64,000 bases of DNA from Bradyrhizobium lablabi (lineage in GTDB: Bacteria; Pseudomonadota; Alphaproteobacteria; Rhizobiales; Xanthobacteraceae): the NCBI RefSeq assembly GCF_900141755.1, contig NZ_LT670844.1:744001-808000 (forward strand), in the 5' to 3' direction. Each line of letters starts with the position of its first letter. Position 1 is the first letter of the stretch. The notes under the pieces were generated by a model. It was not told where the DNA came from. It worked only from the letters and a program-made list of their open reading frames with translations, and ran no database searches. The position numbers were made by a program, and so were the translations under genes. Positions 55,512 through 63,464 of this stretch are shown piece by piece.

Positions 55512-56381
55512 ATGGCTAAAGTCGCTTTTCTCGGTCTCGGCGTGATGGGTTTCCCCATGGCAGGACACCTGGTGAAAAAGGGTGGCCACGAGATAACGGT
55601 CTACAACCGGACGCCGGCCAAGGCGCAAGCCTGGGCGGAAAAATTCGGCGGCAAGACCGCGCCGACGCCAAAAGCCGCGGCCGAGGGTCAGGATTTCGTG
55701 ATGTGCTGCGTGGGCAATGACAACGACCTGCGCGCCGTCACGCTCGGCGCCGATGGCGCTTTTGCAGGCATGAAAAAGGGCGCAACTTTCGTCGATCACA
55801 CCACCGCATCCGCCGAAATCGCCCGCGAGCTCGATGCGGAGGCGACCAAACGCGGTTTCAGGTTCGTCGACGCCCCGGTTTCCGGCGGCCAAGCCGGCGC
55901 GGAAAACGGCGTTTTGACCGTGATGTGCGGCGGCAGCGAGGAAGCCTATGCCGCCGCCGAGCCGCTCATCGCGGCCTATGCAAGGATGTGCAAGCGGCTC
56001 GGACCTGCGGGGTCCGGCCAATTGACAAAAATGGTCAACCAGATCTGCATCGCCGGACTGGTTCAGGGCCTTTCGGAAGGCATCCATTTCGCCAAGAAGT
56101 CCGGGCTCGATGTCGCGGCCGTGATCGACACCATCTCGAAGGGCGCCGCGCAATCCTGGCAGATGGAGAACCGCTACAAGACCATGGCCGAGGGCAAGTA
56201 CGATTTCGGCTTTGCGGTCGAATGGATGCGCAAGGATCTCTCGATCTGCATCGCCGAATCCCGGCGCAACGGCGCGAGCCTGCCGGTGACGGCGCTGGTC
56301 GATGCGTTCTACGCGGAAGTCGAGAAGATGGGCGGCAAGCGCTGGGACACCTCGAGCCTGCTCGCGCGGCTGGAACGCTAG
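55512..56381 (+). CDS. 3-hydroxyisobutyrate-dehydrogenase-family oxidoreductase
   Basis: A 289-residue NAD(P)-dependent dehydrogenase of the beta-hydroxyacid family. N-terminal Rossmann G-L-G-V-M-G-F-P-M-A (residues 8-17), the D-A-P-V-S-G-G substrate loop and the catalytic Lys in G-Q-L-T-K-M-V-N-Q are intact. Substrates in the family include 3-hydroxyisobutyrate, tartronate semialdehyde and glyoxylate. I chose the ATG at 55512; the upstream frame is from the tandem-repeat gap. Monocistronic, with no partner gene that fixes the substrate. Confidence 0.93.
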   Translation: MAKVAFLGLGVMGFPMAGHLVKKGGHEITVYNRTPAKAQAWAEKFGGKTAPTPKAAAEGQDFVMCCVGNDNDLRAVTLGADGAFAGMKKGATFVDHTTASAEIARELDAEATKRGFRFVDAPVSGGQAGAENGVLTVMCGGSEEAYAAAEPLIAAYARMCKRLGPAGSGQLTKMVNQICIAGLVQGLSEGIHFAKKSGLDVAAVIDTISKGAAQSWQMENRYKTMAEGKYDFGFAVEWMRKDLSICIAESRRNGASLPVTALVDAFYAEVEKMGGKRWDTSSLLARLER

Positions 56382-56524
56382 GGTTCCGGCCCACGCGAGA
56401 GAGGTTAATTTAACCTCCCATTAACGTGATTCTTTAGCGCTTTAAGTCACCTCTTAAGGATTTAGCGCCAGAGATAGACAATGCAAAAGCTCGCGCCGTC
56501 CGCGGGCAGGATTTGTGTTGTTTG

Positions 56525-58129
56525 ATGAGTAAACCCGCAGATAAGCCCGAAGTTGTGCAGCTTCCGGCTGAACCGCCTGTCGCCGTGCCGGCAAGTCACC
56601 GCCGCATCGCCGCGCAGCGGGTCCGCGAGGCGCGGGATCGGTTAACGTCAACCAGCGGAACCCGTCCCGCTTTCGATCGCGAATTGCTTCGGCAATATGC
56701 CCAGACCCGGCTGTCGGCATCCTATGTCGTGATGCTGCTCGTGGTAGCATCTGGCCTGTTGTTCGGCTTCTGGATGCAGCCGGTTTCGGCCGCGGCCTGG
56801 ACCTGCGGCATGCTCTGCATCCACGCCGTCACCATCCGCAATTGCCGCAGATTCCTGCTGGAGAAGCCCTCGCTGACCCGAACCCGCAAGTGGCGGACGC
56901 AGTTCGTGCTGCTCGATCTGTTCTACGGGCTGTGCTGGACCACGATCCTGATTCACCCGGCGAGCCCCGACGCGGTTTCGAACGCGCTGATGATGTTCCT
57001 GATCCTGTTGGTGATCGCGGTCTCGAGCATGCTCGCGGCGAGCCTGCCGATCGCAGCGCTCGCGGCGACCGCGCCGGTCACCGCGGCGATTGCGCTGAAT
57101 TTCGTGCTGAGCGGTTCATTCGACAATTACGTGCTGGCGTTGCTCGCGGTCGCCGCCGAGGGCTATTTCGCGCTGCTTGCCCACCGCCTGCATTCGACCA
57201 CGCTGGCGACGCTGGAGGCGCGCGCCGAGAAAGATGCGCTGATCGGCGAACTCGAGCAGGCGAAGGCAATCTCGGACGAGGCGCGGCATCGCGCCGAATC
57301 CGCCAACGTCGCAAAATCGCGGTTTCTGGCGCAAATGAGCCACGAATTGCGCACGCCGCTGAACGCGATCCTCGGATTTTCCGAGGTGATGAAGAGCGAG
57401 ATTTTCGGCGCCCACACGGTGCCTGTGTATAAGGAATATTCGGCCGATATTCATAATTCGGGCGTACACCTGCTCAACCTCATCAACGAAATCCTCGACC
57501 TGTCGCGGATCGAAGCCGGAAGGTACGAGCTCAACGAAGAGGCGGTATCGCTCGTGCATGTCGTCGCCGACTGCCATCATCTCTTGAAGCTGCGCGCCTC
57601 AAGCCGCGGCATCACCATTCACGAAGTGTTCGAGCAGGGCATGCCGCGCATCTGGGGCGATGAGCGCGCGACACGGCAGATCGTGCTCAATCTGTTGTCA
57701 AACTCGATCAAGTTCACCCCCCAAGGCGGCGAGATCTGGCTCAAGGCCGGATGGACCGCCTCGGGCGGACAATATCTGAGCGTCAAGGATACCGGCTCCG
57801 GGATTGCGGAGGATGAAATCCCGATCGTGCTGGCGTCCTTCGGCCAGGGCTCTAATTCGATCAAGTCAGCCGAACAGGGTGCGGGCCTTGGGCTGCCGAT
57901 CGCGAAAAGCCTGATCGACATGCACGGCGGCACGTTTACGCTGAAATCAAAACTGCGCATCGGCACCGAAGTGATCATCACCTTCCCGCCGGAGCGCGTG
58001 ATGTCGGCGCTCGCGCCGATGGCCGAGGAGGCGCCGCCGCTGCAGCCGGAAACCGCTGGCACAGCGACCGCCGACGACAAGCGCCGCCCGCGCAACAAGC
58101 CGATCATGAGCGCGGGGACCGGATTATGA
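56525..58129 (+). CDS. Membrane-bound sensor histidine kinase, orphan
   Basis: A 534-residue sensor kinase. The N-terminal half has about five to six hydrophobic segments (residues 65-200) and no periplasmic sensor domain. The HisKA domain has phospho-acceptor His273 in M-S-H-E-L-R-T-P-L-N-A-I-L-G-F-S. The ATPase domain has N-L-L-S-N-S-I-K-F, D-T-G-S-G-I and G-A-G-L-G-L-P. The membrane-embedded input and kinase core resemble PleC/DivJ-like kinases. No response-regulator gene is next to it. I chose the ATG at 56525; a TTG at 56513 is an alternative. Confidence 0.92.
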   Translation: MSKPADKPEVVQLPAEPPVAVPASHRRIAAQRVREARDRLTSTSGTRPAFDRELLRQYAQTRLSASYVVMLLVVASGLLFGFWMQPVSAAAWTCGMLCIHAVTIRNCRRFLLEKPSLTRTRKWRTQFVLLDLFYGLCWTTILIHPASPDAVSNALMMFLILLVIAVSSMLAASLPIAALAATAPVTAAIALNFVLSGSFDNYVLALLAVAAEGYFALLAHRLHSTTLATLEARAEKDALIGELEQAKAISDEARHRAESANVAKSRFLAQMSHELRTPLNAILGFSEVMKSEIFGAHTVPVYKEYSADIHNSGVHLLNLINEILDLSRIEAGRYELNEEAVSLVHVVADCHHLLKLRASSRGITIHEVFEQGMPRIWGDERATRQIVLNLLSNSIKFTPQGGEIWLKAGWTASGGQYLSVKDTGSGIAEDEIPIVLASFGQGSNSIKSAEQGAGLGLPIAKSLIDMHGGTFTLKSKLRIGTEVIITFPPERVMSALAPMAEEAPPLQPETAGTATADDKRRPRNKPIMSAGTGL

Positions 58130-58210
58130 ATCGGATGACCAACCGGATCAGGAATCCGAAGATGATTGGGGCGCTTGCACACGCGACCGAATCCGTTTCA
58201 CTATCGAACC

Positions 58211-58420
58211 ATGAGTATAGATACGCCGTGCATCGCCGTCTGTATGATCGACCCCAGAACCAGCCTTTGTTTTGGCTGTGGACGTACGCTTCCGGAGATC
58301 GCGCGCTGGCACCGGATGGAGCGCGCGGAGCGGCTTGCGGTGATGGCGGAGCTCGCGCCGCGCATGGCGGAAGCCGGTCTGGTGCCGCCCGAGGCCGCCA
58401 GCACTTCGAAAGCCGGCTGA
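58211..58420 (+). CDS. DUF1289 protein
   Basis: A 69-residue protein with P-C-I-A-V-C-M-I-D-P, C-F-G-C-G-R-T-L-P-E-I-A-R-W, the four-Cys pattern of DUF1289. A zinc or iron-sulfur site is likely; function unknown. The ATG at 58211 starts the conserved region. The next gene begins 25 nt downstream, so the two may be cotranscribed. Confidence 0.88.
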   Translation: MSIDTPCIAVCMIDPRTSLCFGCGRTLPEIARWHRMERAERLAVMAELAPRMAEAGLVPPEAASTSKAG

Positions 58421-58445
58421 GCCATAGCTGCATCGGAGGCGCGCC

Positions 58446-58958
58446 GTGAGCCGCCTCCTGCTTGTCCTGTTGGTGCTGGTGGCGACCGCCGGCGCTGTGG
58501 TGGCTTATGGCGACCCCGAACGGATCGCGCGCGCGGGCGACACCGTCTCCGAATTATTGCGCAAGCGCGCCGCGGCTCCTGCGCGCGCCGTGCAGATCGC
58601 GCGCGGCCAGGGCGGCGAATTCGCGCTACTGGCCAGGATCAACGGCGTCGTCGCGCCGATGGTGATCGATACCGGCGCGACCTCGGTGGTGCTGACCTAT
58701 GAGACCGCCAAGGCTGCCGGACTGCCGCTGGAGTTGCTCGAATACGACGTCGACGTCGAGACCGCCGGCGGGCACACCAGGGCGGCACGGCTGACGCTCG
58801 ACCGCCTCGCCATCGGCAAGCTCGTAGAGCGCTCGGTGCCGGCGCTGGTGGTGCCGCATGGGCAGATGAAGACCAACTTGCTCGGCATGAGTTTTCTCGA
58901 TCGGCTGGAAAGCTGGGAAGTGCATGCCGACCGGCTGATGCTGCACGGCTATCCATAA
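58446..58958 (+). CDS. Clan AA aspartic protease, TIGR02281-like
   Basis: A 170-residue protein anchored by one N-terminal helix (residues 4-20), with the rest in the periplasm. The retroviral-type aspartic protease motif D75-T-G-A is present in V-I-D-T-G-A-T-S. Such proteases work as dimers; the substrate is unknown. It starts at a GTG (58446), 25 nt after the DUF1289 gene. Confidence 0.88.
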   Translation: MSRLLLVLLVLVATAGAVVAYGDPERIARAGDTVSELLRKRAAAPARAVQIARGQGGEFALLARINGVVAPMVIDTGATSVVLTYETAKAAGLPLELLEYDVDVETAGGHTRAARLTLDRLAIGKLVERSVPALVVPHGQMKTNLLGMSFLDRLESWEVHADRLMLHGYP

Positions 58959-58970
58959 AATCTTTTTTTG

Positions 58971-59016
58971 ACGCGCATTTTTCACGCGAACCGGTATCCG
59001 CTTCGCTCGAAAACGC
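58971..59016. repeat. Dispersed palindromic repeat, family B, plain form
   Basis: Arms ACGCGCATTTTTC and GAAAACGC flank ACGCGAACCGGTATCCGCTT. It lies between the convergent protease and dusA genes. This is the copy without nested hairpin. Confidence 0.7.
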
Positions 59017-59023
59017 TTTGGAA

Positions 59024-60007
59024 TTACGCTGCCAATGCAACGCGGTCCTCGACCAGCGCGATCGCATCGCGCAGGACATTCACACCAGCGCCCGGTTTGA
59101 CGCCGTTCTCAGCGAGGTGACGGCGAAACGCCCGCGCGCCGGGCACCGCGTGAAACGCACCGACAAAATGCCGCGTGATCGAATGCAGCCGCGTGCCTAG
59201 CGCGAGTTCGCTTTCGATATAGGGCATCATGGCCTCGAACACCTGCTTCATGGTCGCGTGCGGCGCGGCCTCGCCGAACAGTTCGGGATCGGCCGACAAC
59301 AGCCGCCATGGCTCCTGATAGGCGGCGCGGCCCAGCATGACGCCGTCGACAAAGCCGAGGTGCGCTTTGGCCTCCGCGAGGCTTGCGATCCCGCCATTGA
59401 TGATGACGGGCATGTTTGGCATGGCGGCCTTCAGCCGATAGACCCTGTCATAATCGAGCGGCGGGATGTCACGATTTTCCTTCGGCGATAATCCGTTGAG
59501 CCAGGCTTTGCGGGCGTGGACGATCAGCGCGTCCGCGCCGGCATTGACGACGCCGCGCGCGAGCGCATCGAGCGCCGTTTCCGGATCCTGATCATCGATG
59601 CCGATCCGGCACTTCACCGTGACGGAAATGCCGACCGCGCGCTTCATGGCCTCCACGCAAGCGGCGACCAGCGCCGGCTCCGCCATCAGGCAGGCACCGA
59701 AGCGGCCGTCCTTCACCCGGTCCGACGGGCAGCCGACATTGAGGTTGATCTCGTCATAGCCGAAATCCTCGCCGATTTTGGCAGCCGCCGCGAGTTCGCG
59801 CGGATCCGAGCCGCCAAGCTGAAGTGCCACCGGATGTTCGCACGGATCGAATCCGAGCAGCCGCTTGCGATCGCCATGAAGGATGGCGGGCGTCGTCAGC
59901 ATCTCGGTGTAAAGCAGGCTCCGCCGCGTCATCAGGCGGTGGAAGACGCGGCAATGCCGGTCGGTCCAATCCATCATCGGGGCCACGGAGAAGCGAAGGT
60001 CTAACAT
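59024..60007 (-). CDS. dusA: tRNA-dihydrouridine synthase A
   Basis: A 327-residue FMN enzyme that reduces uridine in the tRNA D-loop. It has S-V-A-P-M-M-D-W-T-D near the start and catalytic Cys93 in N-V-G-C-P-S. The rest matches DusA: G-R-F-G-A-C-L-M and N-G-G-I. I chose the ATG at 60005-60007 (MLDLRFSVAP) because it starts the TIM barrel properly; a TTG at 60067 would add 20 residues. Divergent from the toxin-antitoxin operon. Confidence 0.95.
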   Translation of the reverse strand: MLDLRFSVAPMMDWTDRHCRVFHRLMTRRSLLYTEMLTTPAILHGDRKRLLGFDPCEHPVALQLGGSDPRELAAAAKIGEDFGYDEINLNVGCPSDRVKDGRFGACLMAEPALVAACVEAMKRAVGISVTVKCRIGIDDQDPETALDALARGVVNAGADALIVHARKAWLNGLSPKENRDIPPLDYDRVYRLKAAMPNMPVIINGGIASLAEAKAHLGFVDGVMLGRAAYQEPWRLLSADPELFGEAAPHATMKQVFEAMMPYIESELALGTRLHSITRHFVGAFHAVPGARAFRRHLAENGVKPGAGVNVLRDAIALVEDRVALAA

Positions 60008-60156
60008 CTTGTTTTCATTCGAATTTATTACTCTTGTCCGTCCAATCGATAATGGTCCGACAGACAATCTGAAGCACCAGAGCTAAAGCATTTTCTTTTC
60101 CTTTCAAAGGCTTGATCCGATCACTTGATTATTCTCACCTATTTCAACCTCGATCG

Positions 60157-60193
60157 GTACTGCATCGCAGTACTGATCACACCCATGCAGTAC
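60157..60193. promoter_or_regulatory. Repeated GTACTGC/GCAGTAC half-sites
   Basis: GTACTGC-atc-GCAGTAC at 60157-60173 is a perfect inverted repeat with a third GCAGTAC at 60187-60193. It lies in the dusA/toxin intergenic region. A binding site for an unknown regulator is possible. Confidence 0.4.
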
Positions 60194-60264
60194 CGCGACA
60201 GGGACGGCGACGCTGCGGTGATTTTGCCGCTCGGCCAACAGCGGCGGGCAAGACTTGCCGTCAC

Positions 60265-60280
60265 ATACAAAATTTTGTAT
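60265..60280. promoter_or_regulatory. Palindromic operator of the toxin-antitoxin operon
   Basis: ATACAAAATTTTGTAT is a perfect 16-bp palindrome ending 11 nt before the toxin ATG. A possible promoter lies across it: TTGCCG at 60255-60260 and TATAGC at 60278-60283, 17 nt apart. Type II antitoxins commonly bind such sites to repress their own operon. Confidence 0.75.
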
Positions 60281-60291
60281 AGCTGGTCTTA

Positions 60292-60630
60292 ATGATGGTT
60301 TCCAAGCCCGTCGAGTTCCGAGGTAGCGCACTGGAGGATTTACGCGCGTTTCCGGAGGCGGCCCGGGGTGAGGCGGGATATCAGCTTGACCAAATCCAGC
60401 GAGGGCGCGAGCCAGACGACTGGAAGCCCATGAATGCGGTCGGTCGAGGGGTACGCGAAATTCGGATTCGGGATGCCGCGGGAGCATTCAGAGTGTTGTA
60501 TGTGGCAAAGTTCGACGACGCCGTCTACGTGTTGCACTGTTTCCAGAAGAAGACGCAGAAAACGAGCAAGACGGATATGAACCTAACCGCCCAGCGTTAC
60601 CGGGATTTGTTAAAGGAGCTAGGTCGATGA
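60292..60630 (+). CDS. Toxin of a type II toxin-antitoxin system (HigB/Gp49-like)
   Basis: A 112-residue toxin-like protein of the RelE/HigB superfamily (phage-derived Gp49 branch). It has V-R-E-I-R-I-R-D-A-A-G-A-F-R-V-L-Y-V-A-K-F and Y-V-L-H-C-F-Q-K-K-T-Q-K-T, the pattern of this family. It probably cleaves mRNA at the ribosome. Toxin precedes antitoxin, as in HigBA systems. The stop overlaps the antitoxin start by 4 nt. Confidence 0.9.
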   Translation: MMVSKPVEFRGSALEDLRAFPEAARGEAGYQLDQIQRGREPDDWKPMNAVGRGVREIRIRDAAGAFRVLYVAKFDDAVYVLHCFQKKTQKTSKTDMNLTAQRYRDLLKELGR

Positions 60631-60908
60631 GCAAGAAACGCTTCGCCAATGTGTGGGATGCAATTGAGGATACACCTGCGCAAGCTGAGAACATGAAGCT
60701 CCGTTCCGCGCTGATGATGGCTTTGAAGGATCATATCGCCCGGACGGGGCTGAGCCAATCGGAGGCTGCGAAGCTTCTTGGGGTTACCCAGCCGCGTATC
60801 TCTGATCTCATGCGCGGCAAGATCGAATTGTTTGGCCTCGATACCTTGGTCAACATGATCGGAGCCGCCGGCTTGCATGTTGAGATGCGTATCTCGGACG
60901 CCGCCTGA
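60627..60908 (+). CDS. Antitoxin with XRE-type helix-turn-helix (HigA-like)
   Basis: A 93-residue DNA-binding protein. The helix-turn-helix region is L-S-Q-S-E-A-A-K-L-L-G-V-T-Q-P-R-I-S-D-L (about 44-63). It should neutralise the upstream toxin and bind the palindrome at 60265-60280. Its ATG overlaps the toxin stop (ATGA), so translation is coupled. Confidence 0.92.
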   Translation: MSKKRFANVWDAIEDTPAQAENMKLRSALMMALKDHIARTGLSQSEAAKLLGVTQPRISDLMRGKIELFGLDTLVNMIGAAGLHVEMRISDAA

Positions 60909-61252
60909 CAAACAGTCAGCCCCCTGCTCCGTTCTCCGATCTTGTCTGCACATGGCATCGACCTACCTCAACATAGTGCTTCTGAGATCGCTCCCTTGAC
61001 GTGAAGTTGGCGCTACCGCGAACTGCGAAGCGATCCACGCTTTTGAGCTACGCTAGACTTTTCGAGACGATCTATCCCGCAATCGATCGTGCGCTCGTTC
61101 GAGGAAGTTTAAGCGCGGATTGGCGTAGTACGGATTGGACCGACTGCGAAATTTGGCGTGAGCGAGCGTCGGTATATGCGCTTTTCCGGGATCATATCCA
61201 CCCCGATTGGAAGCTAAATCACCAAGAGAAGAACAAGCGGCACAACAAAACT
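60909..61252. other. 344-bp gap with a possible gene remnant
   Basis: A plus-strand open frame starting at 61001 reads L-S-Y-A-R-L-F-E-T-I-Y-P-A-I-D-R-A, which has a protein-like look but no ribosome-binding site. It runs into the hydantoinase gene on the other strand. It may be a remnant or chance. Nothing else is seen. Confidence 0.35.
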
Positions 61253-62656
61253 TTAGGCGTAAGCCGAAATATCTCGCTCCAAAATCCGGCCTGCGCCCTT
61301 GTTGCCGACGATCATGCCATCACGTGCAACAATCTCGCCCCGGGCGATCGTCATCACCGGCCATCCGGTAACCTCGAAGCCCTCCCACGGGGTGTAGTCG
61401 GAGCCGTGGTGCAGATTCTCCTGTCGGATCGTCTCGCGACGGTGGGGATCCCACAAAGTGATATCGGCGTCGAAGCCGACGCCGATCGATCCCTTTCGCG
61501 GGTAAAGACCGTACATCTTGGCGTGATTGGTAGAGGTTAGCTCGACAAACCTGTTCAGCGAAATTCGACCTGCCGAAACTCCTTCCGAAAACAGGATCGG
61601 CAGCCGTGTTTCGATCCCCGGAATGCCATTCGGAACCCAGCGAAACGACGTTCTGGCCTTGGGCGTGAGCTTGCCTTCACTGCTTTCGTATCGGAACGGG
61701 CAGTGATCCGAGGAGAAGGTCTGGAACACGCCCTGCTGCAGGCCTTCCCAGATCGCCGCCTGGCTGGCCGCATCGCGGGGCGGCGGCGAACAGACGTATT
61801 TTGCGCCTTCCATGTTCAGACCCTGAAGATCGTCCGCGGTCAGCGTCAGATATTGCGGGCAGGTCTCGGCATAAACTTTCAGGCCGCGCCGCTGCGCCCA
61901 GCGAATCTGCTCCATCGCCTCGCGACCTGAAACGTGAACAATCATGATTGGCACATCGATCAGTTCGGCGTGACTGATCGCGCGGTGTGCCGCTTCACGC
62001 TCAACCAGCTCCGGGCGGGAGGTCGCGTGAAAAAACGGCGAGGTCTGTCCCGCGCGCTCTAATCGGTCGGTCATGTATTTGATGGCATCATAGCCTTCCG
62101 CATGCACCATCACGAGTGCGCGCTCACGGCGCGCCACCTCGAATACTTCGAGCAGTTGCCGGTCGTTCAGCACGAGGTCGTCGTAGGTCATAAACACCTT
62201 GAACGATGTGTAGCCGGCCTTCAGCAGCGCCGGCAGCTCCTGTCCGAGAACCTCCGGCGTAGGATCGGAGATGATCAAGTGAATGGAGACATCGATGTGG
62301 CATTCGCCCTCTGCCTGACGCACGTAATCCTCGACGCATCGGCGCAAACTCGTGCCGCGCTGCTGCAGGGCGAACGGCATGATGCAGGTATTGCCGCCGG
62401 CGGCGGCGGCGGCGGTCGCCGAAGCGAAGTCATCCGCCATCACGACATCGGGCCCGGAAGGCTGGGCGATATGCACGTGGCTGTCGATGCCGCCCGGAAG
62501 CACCAGCAACCCGGAGGCGTCGATCTCGCGCGTCGCTCCCTCGATCTCCGCGGCAACCGCGACGATGCGCCCATCGCGAACGCCGACATCGGCGCGAAAT
62601 GTGTCGGAAGCCGTGACAACGGTGCCGCCACGAATGGCAAGATCCAGCTTGGTCAT
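61253..62656 (-). CDS. Dihydropyrimidinase/D-hydantoinase-family amidohydrolase
   Basis: A 467-residue cyclic-amide hydrolase of the dihydropyrimidinase group. The metal sites are His60 and His62 (S-H-V-H), the carboxylated Lys153 (S-F-K-V-F-M-T-Y), His185 (V-H-A-E-G), the His in V-H-V-S-G, and Asp in S-S-D-H-C-P-F. It opens cyclic imide or amide rings such as dihydrouracil or hydantoins. AGGAGAG precedes the ATG at 62654-62656. It lies 28 nt after the SDR gene on the same strand, as the last gene of an epimerase-SDR-hydantoinase operon. That context suggests a specific ring substrate, not plain pyrimidine breakdown. Confidence 0.9.
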   Translation of the reverse strand: MTKLDLAIRGGTVVTASDTFRADVGVRDGRIVAVAAEIEGATREIDASGLLVLPGGIDSHVHIAQPSGPDVVMADDFASATAAAAAGGNTCIMPFALQQRGTSLRRCVEDYVRQAEGECHIDVSIHLIISDPTPEVLGQELPALLKAGYTSFKVFMTYDDLVLNDRQLLEVFEVARRERALVMVHAEGYDAIKYMTDRLERAGQTSPFFHATSRPELVEREAAHRAISHAELIDVPIMIVHVSGREAMEQIRWAQRRGLKVYAETCPQYLTLTADDLQGLNMEGAKYVCSPPPRDAASQAAIWEGLQQGVFQTFSSDHCPFRYESSEGKLTPKARTSFRWVPNGIPGIETRLPILFSEGVSAGRISLNRFVELTSTNHAKMYGLYPRKGSIGVGFDADITLWDPHRRETIRQENLHHGSDYTPWEGFEVTGWPVMTIARGEIVARDGMIVGNKGAGRILERDISAYA

Positions 62657-62684
62657 GCGCCTCTCCTGTCGATCCCTGCAACGC

Positions 62685-63464
62685 TCAGGCCGCGGTCCAT
62701 CCACCGTCCACCATCAGATTGACGCCGGTCACAAAACTCGCATCATCGCTGGCAAGAAACAACGCCGCCCGTGCCACGTCATCGGGCAGCCCGAGCCGCG
62801 GCCATGGCGTCCGCCGATGCGCACGATCCAGCACCTCGGGATCGATCGCACGGCCGGTGGCGCCGGTCTGGATTTTGCCCGGCGCGACGGCATTGCAGAC
62901 GATGCCGTGGGCGGCGTAATCGGCCGCGATTTGCCGGGTCAGGTAAGCAATCGCCGCCTTCGATGTGCCATAGGCAATGTCGGCCGGCGCGGCGATGAAT
63001 CCGTGTTGCGAAGACAGATTAACGATCCGCCCCCGGACCTCGCCGCGCGGCTCCTGAGTTATCATTTGCCTGACGGCCGCGCGACAACACAAATAGGTCC
63101 CCGTCAGATTGACCTTGAGAACGCGCTCCCAATCGCCCTCGTCCATCTCCAGCAGCGGTCTTGCATGACGAATGCAGGCATTGTTGACGATGCCGTCGAG
63201 GCGGCCGTAACGGGAGACGGTCTCGGCGACCGTCGCGTCAACCTGCTCGCGCCGCGAGACGTCGGTCCGAACATAGACGGCCTTGCCGCCCTCCGCCGCA
63301 ATCACATCGATGGTCGGCATGCCGCCCTCGATAACCTGTTGCGTCACATCTGCAACCACGATGCGCGCGCCTTGGGACGCAAATAGCCGGGCGATGGCGC
63401 GGCCGATGCCGGACGCGGCACCGGTCACGATCCACACCTGATCCGCGAGCCTAAGGCCGGTCAT
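62685..63464 (-). CDS. SDR-family oxidoreductase
   Basis: A 259-residue classical SDR. It has T-G-A-A-S-G-I-G at 14-21, A-D-V (NAD preference), N-N-A-C, N-L-S-S-Q and Y-G-T-S-K. The C-terminal D-G-G-W is typical. Substrate unknown. It starts at the ATG 63462-63464, which overlaps the stop of the epimerase-like gene (ATGA), and ends 28 nt before the hydantoinase gene. Confidence 0.92.
   Translation of the reverse strand: MTGLRLADQVWIVTGAASGIGRAIARLFASQGARIVVADVTQQVIEGGMPTIDVIAAEGGKAVYVRTDVSRREQVDATVAETVSRYGRLDGIVNNACIRHARPLLEMDEGDWERVLKVNLTGTYLCCRAAVRQMITQEPRGEVRGRIVNLSSQHGFIAAPADIAYGTSKAAIAYLTRQIAADYAAHGIVCNAVAPGKIQTGATGRAIDPEVLDRAHRRTPWPRLGLPDDVARAALFLASDDASFVTGVNLMVDGGWTAA

Noticed and set aside
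60104..60487. Minus-strand frame overlapping the toxin gene
   Set aside because: It covers the operator and toxin gene in antisense and has no family pattern.
61001..61540. 179-codon plus-strand frame
   Set aside because: Its second half is antisense to the hydantoinase gene; the first half has no ribosome-binding site. Mentioned only as a possible remnant.
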